Below, piece by piece: positions 10,501-23,971 of a DNA stretch of 64,000 bases. The translations under genes were made by a program, and so were the position numbers. Position 1 is the stretch's first letter. Every line of letters begins with the position of its first letter. Origin of the DNA: Schistosoma mansoni (Eukaryota; Platyhelminthes; Trematoda; Strigeidida; Schistosomatidae); assembly GCF_000237925.1 (NCBI RefSeq), contig NC_031502.1, forward strand, positions 25,304,696-25,368,695, read 5' to 3'. The notes beneath the pieces were generated by a model. That model worked only from the letters and a program-made list of their open reading frames with translations. It made no database searches and was not told where the DNA came from.

Positions 10501-13500
10501 TACTATGAAAGATTCAGTTAAAAAAAATATTTACAATATCGGAGCATTTATAATTTACCATTAAGTTACCTCTTGTTCCCATGTTTTATTATTTATTTCA
10601 TGTGATTATTATATGTGGTTTAATTACATGATGGTATATACCATCAAACGGACAGTCACGTAATGCTTCAAACCACGTAGACGTAGTGTTAAGTGACGTC
10701 ATGACTTACTTACGCCTGTTACTCCCAATGGAGCATAGGCCGCCAACCAGCATTCTCCAACCCACTCTGTCCTGGGCTATCCTTTCTAGTTCTATCCAAT
10801 TTTTGTTCATTCTTCTCATGTCTGTCTCCATTTCTCGGCGTAATGTGTTCTTTGGTCTTCCTCTTCTCCTTTGGCCTTGAGGATTCCAAGTGGGGGCTTG
10901 TCTTGTGACGCAGTTGGGTGCTTTCCTCAATGTGTGTCCTATCAACTTCCACCGCTTCTTCCTGATTTATTCCTCCACCGAAATCTGGTTTGTTCTCTCC
11001 CACAGTAGGCTGTTGCTGATAGTGTCTGGCCAGACGTCATGACTATAAATTACAATTTAATTTACTCAATATTTTTCAATTTAACCGTGGTTAAATATTC
11101 TAAGTCTATATAGTGCTTCTGTTAAGTACAAAATTGAATGTCTCAATGGCTTTTATTTCAATATTTCAGCTGCTCAATGCTTGGAAGTAGGTAGACATGC
11201 CTATTTACAGGGCGATTTTGAGCAATCAGAAGAATGGTTTCGTGTAGCCTATGATCGGTTATTTGATGAGTTAGAAGAAAAACGAGAGGTTGATGCACAA
11301 GGAACTACCATTGCAAATGACGAAACTGAAGAAAATGGAGAAACTGAACCGACAGTTGGACAAATTTTAGACTATCTTGCCTATTCTCTTGGACGAGTAA
11401 GTGAAAGTCCTTCATTTAACCTGTTTAAGTTTTACACTGAAAAGTTGCTTCTAGTTGTTAGACTTCTAAGTTATTTCTACTATTTTACTTAACGGTCACA
11501 CTACATAATTTGAATTTTAGGCTTTTATAAACACAAAAACTGATTGTTTTTACTCACCTAGTTATTTGAAAATGATTAACATCTCTTAATAAAGTGCTAA
11601 ACAATTAAGTCAATTTACAAAATCTCATTCTGGAAAGTCCAAGTAGTTTGAATAATTGTGTATTTGAATTTGTATAACTTAATTTGTTTTAATTTTACGG
11701 GTTGATACCTGAAGACTAAAGAAGTATTCGCGTATGGAAATTTAAGAGTGCTAGATTTTTAAATTCATATGACAGGACACAGATCAACTTACCTTGTCTT
11801 ACAATCTAGAGGAATATCATGAAAATTATTATCATTGTCATCAAGCGAATGTTTGAACTATGAATAAGTAGGAATTCTGATAAGAGATCGTGTTATAATC
11901 CTAAACCGTTTTCGTTCATATTCATTAGGATCTTAATAACATACAAATCACAGTTTTGTCATTTTTCCGTTTCTGTTGATCTGAATATTACAATCCGTTT
12001 GATCAGTAATAGTTTAAAAATCCCCATAGAATATTCAAAAATGAACAATATTTGAGCGAACAATTGTTTTCAATAACTTCATCATCAGGCTCTACAGTTA
12101 TAAGTCCATAATTATTATAATATTTTACAAAGGCCAAAAATGAGGCATGTATTAATGAATTTGACAATGTTATATGTTAAAAATGGTAAACGTTTGCATC
12201 TGTTACGACATATATATACTTTAAAATTGTGTTATTTGTAAATTAGAAAGGTCATTTAATAAAGGTCAAAGTGATTTGTAATCAAGTGTCTAGTCACAAT
12301 CGATATAATAGTATTCACTTAGTATTGTTTGTTTGGATCTTCCCATCGATGTGTTTAGGACTGCAACTGGTCAGTCTCTAATTGGCATATGTGCATACTG
12401 TGCGTATTGCCTCGATATACCTTAATTCACAAGCATGGTAAGCAGAGATGGATATCAGGACTCAGTGGCCGAGTGGATAACGCGATGGCGTTTGAAGCGA
12501 GGGTACTGGGTTCGAGTCCCAGAGTGAACATCAACTCTGAGATGCAGGTACATCCAGCTGACGAGTCCCAAATAGGACGAAACGCGCGTCCTGGATTCCA
12601 CTGCTAGCCACTATCCATCTCTGCTTACGATATAATAGTAATTTAGAAAAAATGAAAATGCAAAAAATTGTGTGAATAAAGTGCATAGTAGGATAATTTC
12701 ATCTTGTCAATTGAGATAATAATGATAAGCAGTAATAATAATAATAATAATAATAATAAGATTGTTGTGTGAATATAATATGTAATAAAAGGGGATGTTA
12801 TCAAGATAATTACGATAAAGGAATTGGGAATGATGGATGTGAAGATTAAGATAGAGGTGATCAACAAAAAAGGAAGAAAAGAAAAAAAACGGGGGAGGTT
12901 TATAATATTTAGTTTAGGAATCCGGTGATCCAGTCGTAGGCCAAGGTAAACATAGTGGCTGGATGTACTTTTTCTGGATGCATAAGTTTGGTTTTCTGGA
13001 ATTGATCCACATGGCTTCGGCTATGTAAGGTAATCGTAATCTAGCTCTTTGAGGAAGAGTTTTCGGAACTAGATATAAAACAGAGAAGGCTTCCTCTATT
13101 TTGATATGATGTTCACTGTCTACCAAGTGAGAAAGGATGGCGCTGTTAATGGATTTAGTGACTCCTTTTCCCAACCATGCTGGTACATGTTCACGAATAC
13201 GCAAGGATAAAGCCCTCTGAGTACGGCCTATGTAACTAGCTCCACAGCAGCAGTTGAATCGGTATACACACATGGAAGAGCCCATCTTCGGTAACTTATC
13301 CTTGATTAATTGCGTGAGTACTGGTTTAGTTGAGAAAGTGACGTGTAGCTTGGCGGCTTAAAACGTCCTTTCAACCGATCTTTTCAGTCGGCGTGTTAGA
13401 ATATCACCCGCTATGTCACCTTTGAAGTCCAGTTTCAAATACAAGGTTTTTTTACTCACTGTTTCACAATTTCTTATTTTAACAGTATTTTCTACTAGGT

Positions 13501-16500
13501 ATTTCTTAACGAACTTATCCGGGTAGCCATTCTTTCGCAATGTATTTTTTAGTATATCTATTTCACTCTCAACACTGTCCTCAGAACATAACAGCTTGAT
13601 TCTATGGCTGAGACATTTAACCAAATTTATTTTATACTGAAGAGGAGTGAAGCTTTGGAAATGGGTATACTGACCCGTCCATGTATTCTTTCCAAATATA
13701 TTTCGCTTGATGGAACTATCTCTCCTTCTAGAAAGTAGGACGTCGAGGAAAGCTATACTATTGTCTTTCTCTTCCTCGCTGGTGAATTGAATAGCTGGGT
13801 GGACGTTATTGAAAAAGTCCAACATCTCCTGTTTGTCAACCATTTCGTCGCATACGATTAGTGTGTCATCTATGTATCGACAGTAATAGTCTAGCTTACT
13901 TAGGGTGTCTTTTAAGGGTCCATTTTCCAGTTTGGCCAGAAAAATGTCAGCAAGGATCGGGCCTAGTGGATTCCTAAACTAAATATTATAAACCTCCCCC
14001 GTTTTTTTTCTTTTCTTCCTTTTTTGTTGATCAGTAATAATTTATCAATAATTACTAGTCATTTTAAGATGAGAAATGTCAAGTACCTTCGTAAGGTAGT
14101 TTAACTGTTTTATATTGTTTTATATATTGAATATAGTAGAATCACTAATTCAGAGCCACTAATAATAACCAACGTACTGATGGATGTTTTATTTTCTTGT
14201 AACTATTTCTGTAATTTCCATGTTGTCCAAGCTTAATCGCTCAACAAAAAAGACTTTCTCTGTTACGTGCGTAGAACTTTTTTTGATCAGAATGGGGTTT
14301 GTGGAGATTGTAGTAATTTTGATAGTTGGATTAATGAGTTTATGCAAGCTAGACCACCATTGAAAATCTGGAAGCATTTGACGTCCGTTTCGTCCTAGTA
14401 TGGGACTCCTCAGAGGCGGTATAGCTTACATCGACTCATGAATTCAACTATTGGAAAATTTTTAACGGAATCCTAAAAACCTTAGTGGGTTTTTTCAATG
14501 TTGCATAACATTTCTGATTTATTTACTTAGGTATATCACTGACTACAATGATTGTTAAAGTAAACATAAATCTTAATGATGGTAAATCAGTTGACGAAGT
14601 TTTGAATCTTCATCGGCTGAGATTGTTGGGCCACGTGTTACGTATGCCTGAACACCGATTACCACGACGCGCTATGCTGACTAGTATTGGCGATGGTCGA
14701 AAGAAAGTTAAGGGCGGCCAAACCAAAACGTGGCATCAGTGCTAAAAGTCACTAGCTCCTGGCCTGGGACACGTTGGTAGATGTTTTATTTTATTTATTT
14801 ATTTAAACATATAAATATTGGTACAAGGAAGCACCAGATAAATATGCGCCTCACAAATCTCATTCGATTTGTGTGAGGGCTGTGATACTGCCCAGGTGCC
14901 CAGACTGAAGCAGGTGGTTTTCTTAAGGCGCCACACCCCGAGCCTTTGACCTAAAGGTCTGATCCACAAGGCAGTGGAGCATCGTAAGGAGATGCAGTCC
15001 CATGGTATCCGGTGATCAACAATTGATTCGTACGCCATTCGATCCTTCAGGATACTGGGGCCCATGTGCACCATTGGTTTCGAATCAGGGTTTTCCAACT
15101 CCCCTAGGTGGACTCGCCTTGTCCACCAACCCGGTTAAAGCGCCGGACATTCGCTTTTCGTCCTCTCAATTTCGTAAACAACACCGGTGCCACGAGAAGG
15201 TAGTGAGTAGGACTTCCCTGGCAGAGGCTATATATTCGCTGGCCATGTGAGAGCATTTCGAGAGGGAGAGTGGACTCTCCCCACTCTTGGCCATACCAGG
15301 GCATTTGGGGGCAAAGTAGAATGCGAAAATTCTACTAATAAGCCAGTATCTTTTAGGAGTATAAACAAACCGTCCTATGATATGAGTAACTGTGTAACAC
15401 CTATGGAATACAATTAAATAGCAGATAATCAACAGTGTATTGTCAATCGAATTTTTTCGATTTAGTTGACAAGTCTCAAATAAAACCAGTTTAAATACAG
15501 TTGATAACTATGAATATTTTTAACAAATCGGTTATTATTAAGTTTTCTCAAGTCGTAATATCTGCTTTAGTTCCCCGTAACGTCCTGAACAACGTAATAC
15601 ACACATAATCATAGAAGGACAACAATGAAGAAAGATGACAGTCTGACAGTATAACATTTATTCGAAAATCGAATACAGCTGTTCTAACCAGAAATAAAAC
15701 TTTACAAATAGACCATCTTTAGATGTTATCACTAATTTCCGATACATATGGAGTTCGGCCCTCTCCCATTGCATTTTTCGCTTGGTGTCCTAAAATAAAA
15801 ACACAATTACATGAATGTTTTTAAACTGGTTACCTTCAATGTCGTCATAAGGCTTCCATTTGTAATGATTGGTAATTTCCATGTGTATTTTTATTAAAAT
15901 AATTCCATATATTTCTTCAGTGAAATCAACTTTTAGTAGTAACTTCTTACTAAAAGACGTTTTTAAGCTAGTTCCTGTTTAGTGTAATTCTGTGAATTCA
16001 TTGGTAGTAAAACCAGGTTGCTAAATGATTCACTTACTTTTACTATCATTTTTAGCAAGGAAGATATGCTGAAGCACTGAACGTGACACGTTTGCTAATT
16101 GAAGAGGGTAAGTCTATATTGATTTATTCGCTTAAAATTTACTTTAAGTAACACACAAGACAGAATACACATACAGATATATCCTCATGTTTAGTGTGTA
16201 GTCATGATACTCAGTTCAGCGTTTCAGCTGAATTGATAGCGCTGGTTTAACAAATTTTACATTCATAATGGAATCATGATTATTGTTCAAAAACAACCTT
16301 TTTATATCATGGAAATGAACCAAATACGTCCACAGTGTAGTACTGATAGCTCTTTCAGAGGTGTTATGAAATACAACAGCTTACTAGAAATTTTTGAACT
16401 CATTAATAGCAGCTCTGACTGAAGATCGTCTCTGAATACTGCCGGTTCCAAACCCAGGTTAAGCAATAGGGTTGGGTATATGGTCAGCAGCCCCATCCCG

Positions 16501-19500
16501 TAGAAAACGACCTAGCTAAAAACACGTTTACTAGAATAAACAAATCGAACCGTTTAAACTCTGTCTGGGAGTTGAAAGATCTTCTTTATGAAGAATTATG
16601 ACGCCTCATGGTAAAAGCTGAAATTCTTCAGAAGTCACGAGACTGATGCCCTTTCTGACAACCAGAACAACATGGAATGTCCAGACAATGTAAGAGGCTG
16701 GGAAGACCAGTCAAATAGCTGCTGGCATAAAGAGATACAACCAAGTGGCTTACAATGAAAGTTGTCCAGTGATATTCATTCACTAATGATAGAAACGAAG
16801 ACGACAAAGATCAGTTTTATGAGAGGCTGCAGTCGACCTTAGAAAAGTATCTATGAAAAGACCTGACCATCATGATAAGAGACCTAAACGTCATGGTCGG
16901 AATCGACAATACCGGGTATGATGATATCATGTGAAGACATGAATTGACAGGGAGAAAGGAATGAGAATGGTGACAGATTTGAAAATCAATGTGCTTTCAA
17001 CAAAATGGTTATGGGTGACACTACTTTACCAACAAATGTATACATGAAGCTACATGTGTTTCAACGAACCAAACCACACAGACCCAGATCGATCACATCT
17101 TAGTATCAAGAAGCATCATCATTAGGAATGGTTCTCTATCGAAACCTTGGACAAGATTCAAGAGCGGAGAAACAAGAAGACGGCAATTAAAAGCAGTCGA
17201 ACAAGAGCAGTAAAAGTCAAGACAGAATGAATACACAGAAGCAAACAAGCAAGTGAAGAGGAGCACTGGAGCTGACAAGCAGAAATACGTGGAAGAACTA
17301 GCAACGACGGCGGAAAGAGCTGCAACAGAAGGCAATATGAAACAACTATATGATACGACGAAGAAACTATCACGGAAATGCAACAAACCAGAGCGACCGG
17401 CTAAGAAAATAAAGGGAGAACCAGTCACTGAGTCTTAAAACAGCGTAACAGGTGGGTAGAACACTCTGAAGAACATTTGAATGAATCAACCCCACTGGAC
17501 CAACCAGATCTCAAAACAACACCTTCCAACCTTCCTATAGATATCACTCTGCCAACATTCGAAGAAATCAGGATGTCCATCAGACAAATCAAGAGTGGGA
17601 AAGCAGCAAGACCTGAAAATATACCAGCCGATGCACTGACGTAAGACATAGCAGTAACTGAAAACATGCTCCACGTTCTGTTCAGGAAGATTTGGGAAGA
17701 AGAATAAGTGCCACCAACAGACTGGAAAGAAGGATATCTCATCAAGATACCAAAGAAAGGAGATCTGAGTAAATGTGAGAACTACAGAGGCATCACACTA
17801 CTATCAATACCAAAGAACGTTTTCAACAGAGTTTTGTTGCAACGAATGAAAGACTTAGTGAACGCGCAACTTCGATATAAATAGGCTGGACTTCAGTCAG
17901 TCAGTCACAACGTGGAATAGCCCTGTCCATTAAGTCCGAAACACGAATAACAGCCTCCGCGATGTGAATCATTTAATTGAAACATACTGAGTTTATATAT
18001 AAACGAAACAGACTACATCGTAGCATAAAATAGAAGACAACATTTGTACAAGATTTAACCAAATATGGCTGTGAGTGTGAGACATAGCAATTAATAGACT
18101 GGTTATAACTCAAGAATGGTTAATCTTACAATGATAGTTCACAGGTCAAAATAAAGCTTATAATAAGAGAAACATGAATATGAATAATTTAGTTACTCAA
18201 CAATTATACAATAAAAATATTTGTATAGTATCGGTCCATAAATAGTTCTCAAAAGTTACCGTTCATAATTTTCTTCGGGATACAACAGATATCTCATCAA
18301 GATATCAAAGAAAGGAGATCTGAGCAAATGTGAGAACTACGGAAGCATCACATTACCATTATTGCTTAGACAAGTTTTCAAGAGAGTATTGTCGAACCGG
18401 TTGAAAGATTAAGTAGACGTCCAGTTTCGAGGTCAACAGACCGGATTCTGTAAGGGTCGGTCGTGCACAGACCTAATCTTGATACTTTGTATCATTGTTG
18501 AACAATCAGTTGAATGAAACTCGTCGCTATACATCAATTTCATTGACTATGAGAAGGCATTTGACAGTGTGGACAGGCGAACATTATGAAAACTTCGATA
18601 ATATGGAGTGAGTAGCTGAGAAGCTCATCATACCATCTGGAACTTATGCGACGGACTACAGTGCAAAGTCGTGCATGGGGGACAGCTCACAGATGCATTC
18701 CAAGTGAGGAAAGAAAACAGGCGAGGCTGTCTTCTCTCCCCTTCCTCTTTCTTCGTGTGATTGGATGGATTATAAAGACATCGACATTTGAGGGAGAGCA
18801 CGGAATACAATGGACATCTCAGAATCAATTAGACGATTTAGACTTCGCAAATGATCTAGCCTCCTATCCCATGCACACCAACAAATGCAGGTCAAAACAG
18901 CCAGTGTGGCAACGACCACTTCAGCAATAGACCTCAACATACGCAAGGGCAAATGCAAGATCCTCAAATACGACATGGAGAACATCACACCGGATGGAGA
19001 AGTTGTGGAAACTTTACGTATCTGGTCAGCATCATCGATGTATAATGAGGATCGGATGCAGATGTAAAGGCTAGGATTGTCAAAGCAAGGGCCTCATTCC
19101 TACAATTGAAGAACATATGCAACTGAAAACAACTGTCAACCAATATCAAAGTCAGAATTTTCAATACGAACGATAAAACAGTTCTACTGTACAGGGCTGA
19201 AACTTGGCGAACTACTACAACCATCATCAAAAAGGTACAAGTATCTCTAAACGATTATCGATTCAAGGCACTCAATATCGGTTAGTCAGATACCATCAAC
19301 AACAGCCTAATATAGGAGAGAACAAACCAGCTTCCAACTGAAGATGAAATTATAGAAACACGTTGGAGGTGCAAAGAACACACATTAAGGTAATCACCAA
19401 ACTGCATCACAAAGACCGCGATAAACTGAAGTCCAGAATTGAAACGAAAAAGAGAAAGACCAATCAACATACTGCGTTCAAAATTAGAAGCAGATAAGAA

Positions 19501-22500
19501 AAGGATGAATAGCACCTGAAAAGGCTTGCCCAGACTGAGTTGGATGGAGAGTTGTAATGTTTAGGAGTATTTGAATTGTAGTATAAACAAGTAATCCCAG
19601 AAACAACGCAATTTAATCAAGAAGTAGTAGATGAACACGAACGAATGTACTATATTTTGAATTCAAAATTAAAACAGTCATCAATACAAGGGAATCATTG
19701 GTTCATATGAACATCACATCCACCACGGCTTAAATTGGAGTGTAAGTGTCTGTAATCGATTGTACGTCTTCTTCTTAAGTTCATCTTACGCCTGTCCGAC
19801 AGTGTATTGGATGTAGACTCTGTATTATCTAGAATGCACTCGTTAGTCTTAGAATTAACAACCAAAATCGGAACGGACTCACCTGGGTCCTGGAATTGTA
19901 TTTGATTAACATTTCGGTTATGTATACTCAAGTCATTGATATTTAGAATCCGCACCATAGACTTTCCAACATTCTTCACCACGATCCCCGTGGCTGGTCG
20001 AAGATCATTCTCACGACAATATGTAACTTCTGCAGACTCCAAACACCTCATATTCGAACGGAGAATTCTTCCTTTTAATAGCTTTGGTGAAGTCTCTTTC
20101 GTCACAGAATGTTTAGCATTTCTATATTGTAGTAGAAATGTATCTACTCCCCTCTCCAGTTCATTAAATGTTGGAACAGAAATAGAGTCAATAGCAGTTT
20201 TCAATGTCCTGACGGAATTTTTTGCCTGACCATTAGAACAACGGTGTCTGGGAGCAGTTAACAGATGTCTGTACCCTATACCATTCAACAAATTAGTAAC
20301 TGAATCCACAGCGAAATGAGATTCATTATCAGTCACTAACACCATGGGAACACCTTGTCGACTAAACACCTTCCTTAATGCTCGGATTGTGAAGTCAAAA
20401 TTCGATGAAATTGTGAGAAAAGCTTCAGGCCACTTAGAAAATGAATCAATAAATACAAGTGCATAGTATTTGCCAAGAAATGGACCACAGTAGTCTGCAT
20501 GAATTCTCTGCCAGGCCTCAAATGATACTAGCCATCGAGTCTACTTCGAATGCTGATTTTTCAACTTATGACATTTTCCACAATTGTTTGCTGTACGACA
20601 TATATCTGCATTTATCTCTGGCCACCAACATGTGAGTCTTGTCAAGGACTTCATTTTCTCAACACCTGGATGTCCACTATGAAGATCATTAAGGACAGGT
20701 TTACGTAAAGAAGGAGGAATAACAACACGGTCATTTAGACACAGAATACCATCAGGAGTAGTAGATAACTCATTCCGCTTTGAATAATAGACAGGAAATC
20801 TACGCTTCAGATTAGCATTCCAACCTCTCCGTATAGCACTGGGTATACATCCAAAGTATCTACGAGTTTCTCTAATGAGATCTGGACGTCTCAGCGGTAA
20901 AGATTGCACCAACAAACAGTCTGAAGTATTTACAGGTCTATCTTGTAATGATTGTCGAGAAATGTAGTCAACGTTTTGAATTTGTTTTGCACTCCTATGT
21001 TGAACTGTATAGTCATAGGCACTCAAAGCAATACTCCATTGTTGAACCATAGCAGCTGAGGAACGTGCTAAGGATTTTTCAGGATGATAAATGAACTTTA
21101 AAGCTTCATGATCAGTAGCAATGGTAAACTTCTTTCCAAATAAATATTTATGAAGTCTTTCAACAGCCCAAAACACAGCTAATGCTTCTCGCTGAGTTTG
21201 TGAATAACCTTGTTCAGTAACAGTAAGTTTGCATGAAACACAAATAACTGGTCTACCTTCCTGTTCCAAAACTGCACCGATACCCACAGGTGATGCGTCA
21301 GTAATAAGTACAGAATATACACTGGGTGAGTAAGTTCGAAGAACAGCATCACTTTGAAGAAACTTTAGCAGACTTTGTAAGCATGACTCGTTCCCCACCC
21401 CATTTGAATGAACTGGATGTCAAAATATTAAATAAACTGTTGGCACGACAAGAAAAGTTAGGAATAAAACGGGAATAATATTGAAGAGCACCCATTCGTG
21501 AACGTAATTCTGTGAGATTTTTTGGAGACGGTGCATTTATCAGTGGAGCTGGTCGTTTCATATCTGGTCCAAAGCCATTACCATCAACTGTGTATCCAAG
21601 GCATTCGACACTAGATACACAAAAGGAACATTTATTCGGATTCAACGTAATATTCTTCTCAATTAAACTACGCAATAAAGCAGTAAGTCTCTGGTCATGA
21701 ACTACCCTATCAGTACCATGAACGATTAGATCATCTTGATAAACTTCAACACCTTCAAGATCACTGACTACCTCATTCAGAACTTCTTGAAATATGGCCT
21801 TTGGACATTATTGTTTTGATATATAACGAAATATTTTTCTTTTTAATAATTTTGACGAATAATTCTGTGTATACCTCTCCTTAGAACCGACGAATACAAG
21901 AGCTATCAATAATGAAGCCTACTATGTGGAACAAATAGACAGAGGTGAAGGAAGAATCGGTCCGAATCCTCGTTCTCAAGGTAACTCTTTCACATGATTA
22001 TATTCACTTTTGAATATATGTAAAATTCCAAATACATAGTGTAATTACTCCACTTATTTATTATTTTGATTTCGCTCAAAAAGTCATCTTTAATGTTATA
22101 ATCTTATGTACGTTTTGACAGCGATTGCATCCGGTTTCACCATTAGTCTATCTGCCCAAGTATATTGACACTTAACAGCATTTAAATTGGTAGAGCAAAA
22201 TGATAACTATATAGGGAATATTTCCCAAATTAAGTAATAATTGTTTAATTATAAACCCTATTTCGTCTATCAACATTGAAAGTGCTATGCAGATTCCAGG
22301 AAATTTTCTGGTAACATTGTGCAGATTTTTCAATACTAACATTTCGAAAAAGGGGAGCAAGCTTCGTTTTCTAAGCTAATAAATCTGTGTGCTTTTGGGC
22401 TGTAATATTAGTTATGTTTAGTTCATGTAACTAATTAATCTAGAAAACCTATGTAGTGGTCCCAATGTTAGTATCTTTTTATGCAAATCTGTTATCACAA

Positions 22501-23925
22501 ATACTAAAACTGTATCTCATAATTGTATCAATCTTTCTCAATCGCCTTAAACGCATCATCTACATAAACGTTTGACATAATTATCAATTTTCAACTGTGT
22601 AACATTGAGTTGATATATTGTTGAATGTTGTTTAGCTTCAATTAAATGACACTAGTAAGTCACTAGGAAATACTCGATGATTTTAAGAAGGATTGTTTCT
22701 GATACCCATGAGAAAGCTCAGAGAGCATTAAAAAAATTAACGTTATGATACTAGTTCAGTCGAAAACCATAAGGGTAAAGCATATGGATGGTTTTTTCGA
22801 TCACTAACCTGGTGATTTTAATCTATGCCAAGAAGATATGATTTATTTTAATGGAATTACGCCCACACAGTTTTTTCTTCAACTTAATTTTTTCTTTTTT
22901 TTAATATTCCAGCTATATCAAAGCACGATCAAGAGACTGAGCTATACGAATCATTATGTCGTAATGAAAATCCCTTCCCTACAGTCCCGTCACATCACCT
23001 AACATGTCGATATTATACTCCTCATGCGTTTTTTAAAATTGGTCCAGTTAAGGAGGAAACTTTAAACCCTGATCCACGTATTGTAATGTGGTACGATTTG
23101 ATTTTTCCATCGGAGATTGAAAAAATCAAAGAGCTGGCTACACCAAGAGTTAGTTTGATTTCATAATTATAGTCTGACCTTTTTTTACACTAGAATTTAG
23201 AATGTAAGTACAGTTGAACCAAATTAATAGCTGTAAAATGGTTCGTTCAGTTTTTTGAAACACTCGTTATTAGAAGTCTAAAATGACTTTTTAAAGTATA
23301 TTTAGAACTTATCACTACGAAAATGAAAATCGCAAATATAGATTACTGTGCTGTGAATATTGGAACAAGTGTTTAGATGTTTTAACTCGGTATTTTATAA
23401 ATTATTCAAAACAGATTATTTTACTGTGATGAATTGAAGTACTTGAATTATAGTATAAACTACTAATCCCAGAAACAACGCAATTTAATCAAGAAGTATT
23501 AGATGAACACTAACGAATGTACAGTATTTTGAATTCAAAATCAAAACAGTCATCAATACAAGGGAATCATTGGTTCATATAAACATCACGTTTACACTGC
23601 AGAAGAATGAGTTATCACTTCGTTGCATTAATATTTCTAGATTACCTAGGTCACTGATGGCTGTCCAGAGATATTATAGATATTTTTCTGTCGACTGAAA
23701 ATAAGTTTCAATGTTTTGATATTTCCTCTGTGTTCACTCAGCGTTTCATTTATGAAAACTGATGTCAATAAAAGCTACACTTTTAGCGGCTCCATTGGTG
23801 TAGTACTGTTTTATCCGTCTTATTTTTCATGAAGATGAAACTAAAATCTAATATATTACGAAGGGTTGACGAATACAGTTCGTTATATACAGATAGTTAT
23901 ATGCATCTATGTAGACCGAATTATC

Positions 23926-23971
<46 letters not shown>

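Noticed and set aside
12455-12525. tRNA gene
   Set aside because: A- and B-boxes are present, but the flanks do not close an acceptor stem and the same segment recurs as the head of a hammerhead SINE at 26.0 kb.
14799-15432. Four overlapping frames of 66-99 codons
   Set aside because: They all run through the 520-bp repeat on both strands and do not stay open in the other copies.
17253-17438. Lys-rich 61-codon frame, identical at 47190-47005
   Set aside because: Part of the linker of the RTE ORF2 in two related copies, not an independent gene.
19936-20229. 97-codon plus-strand frame
   Set aside because: Antisense shadow of the gypsy fossil's integrase region.
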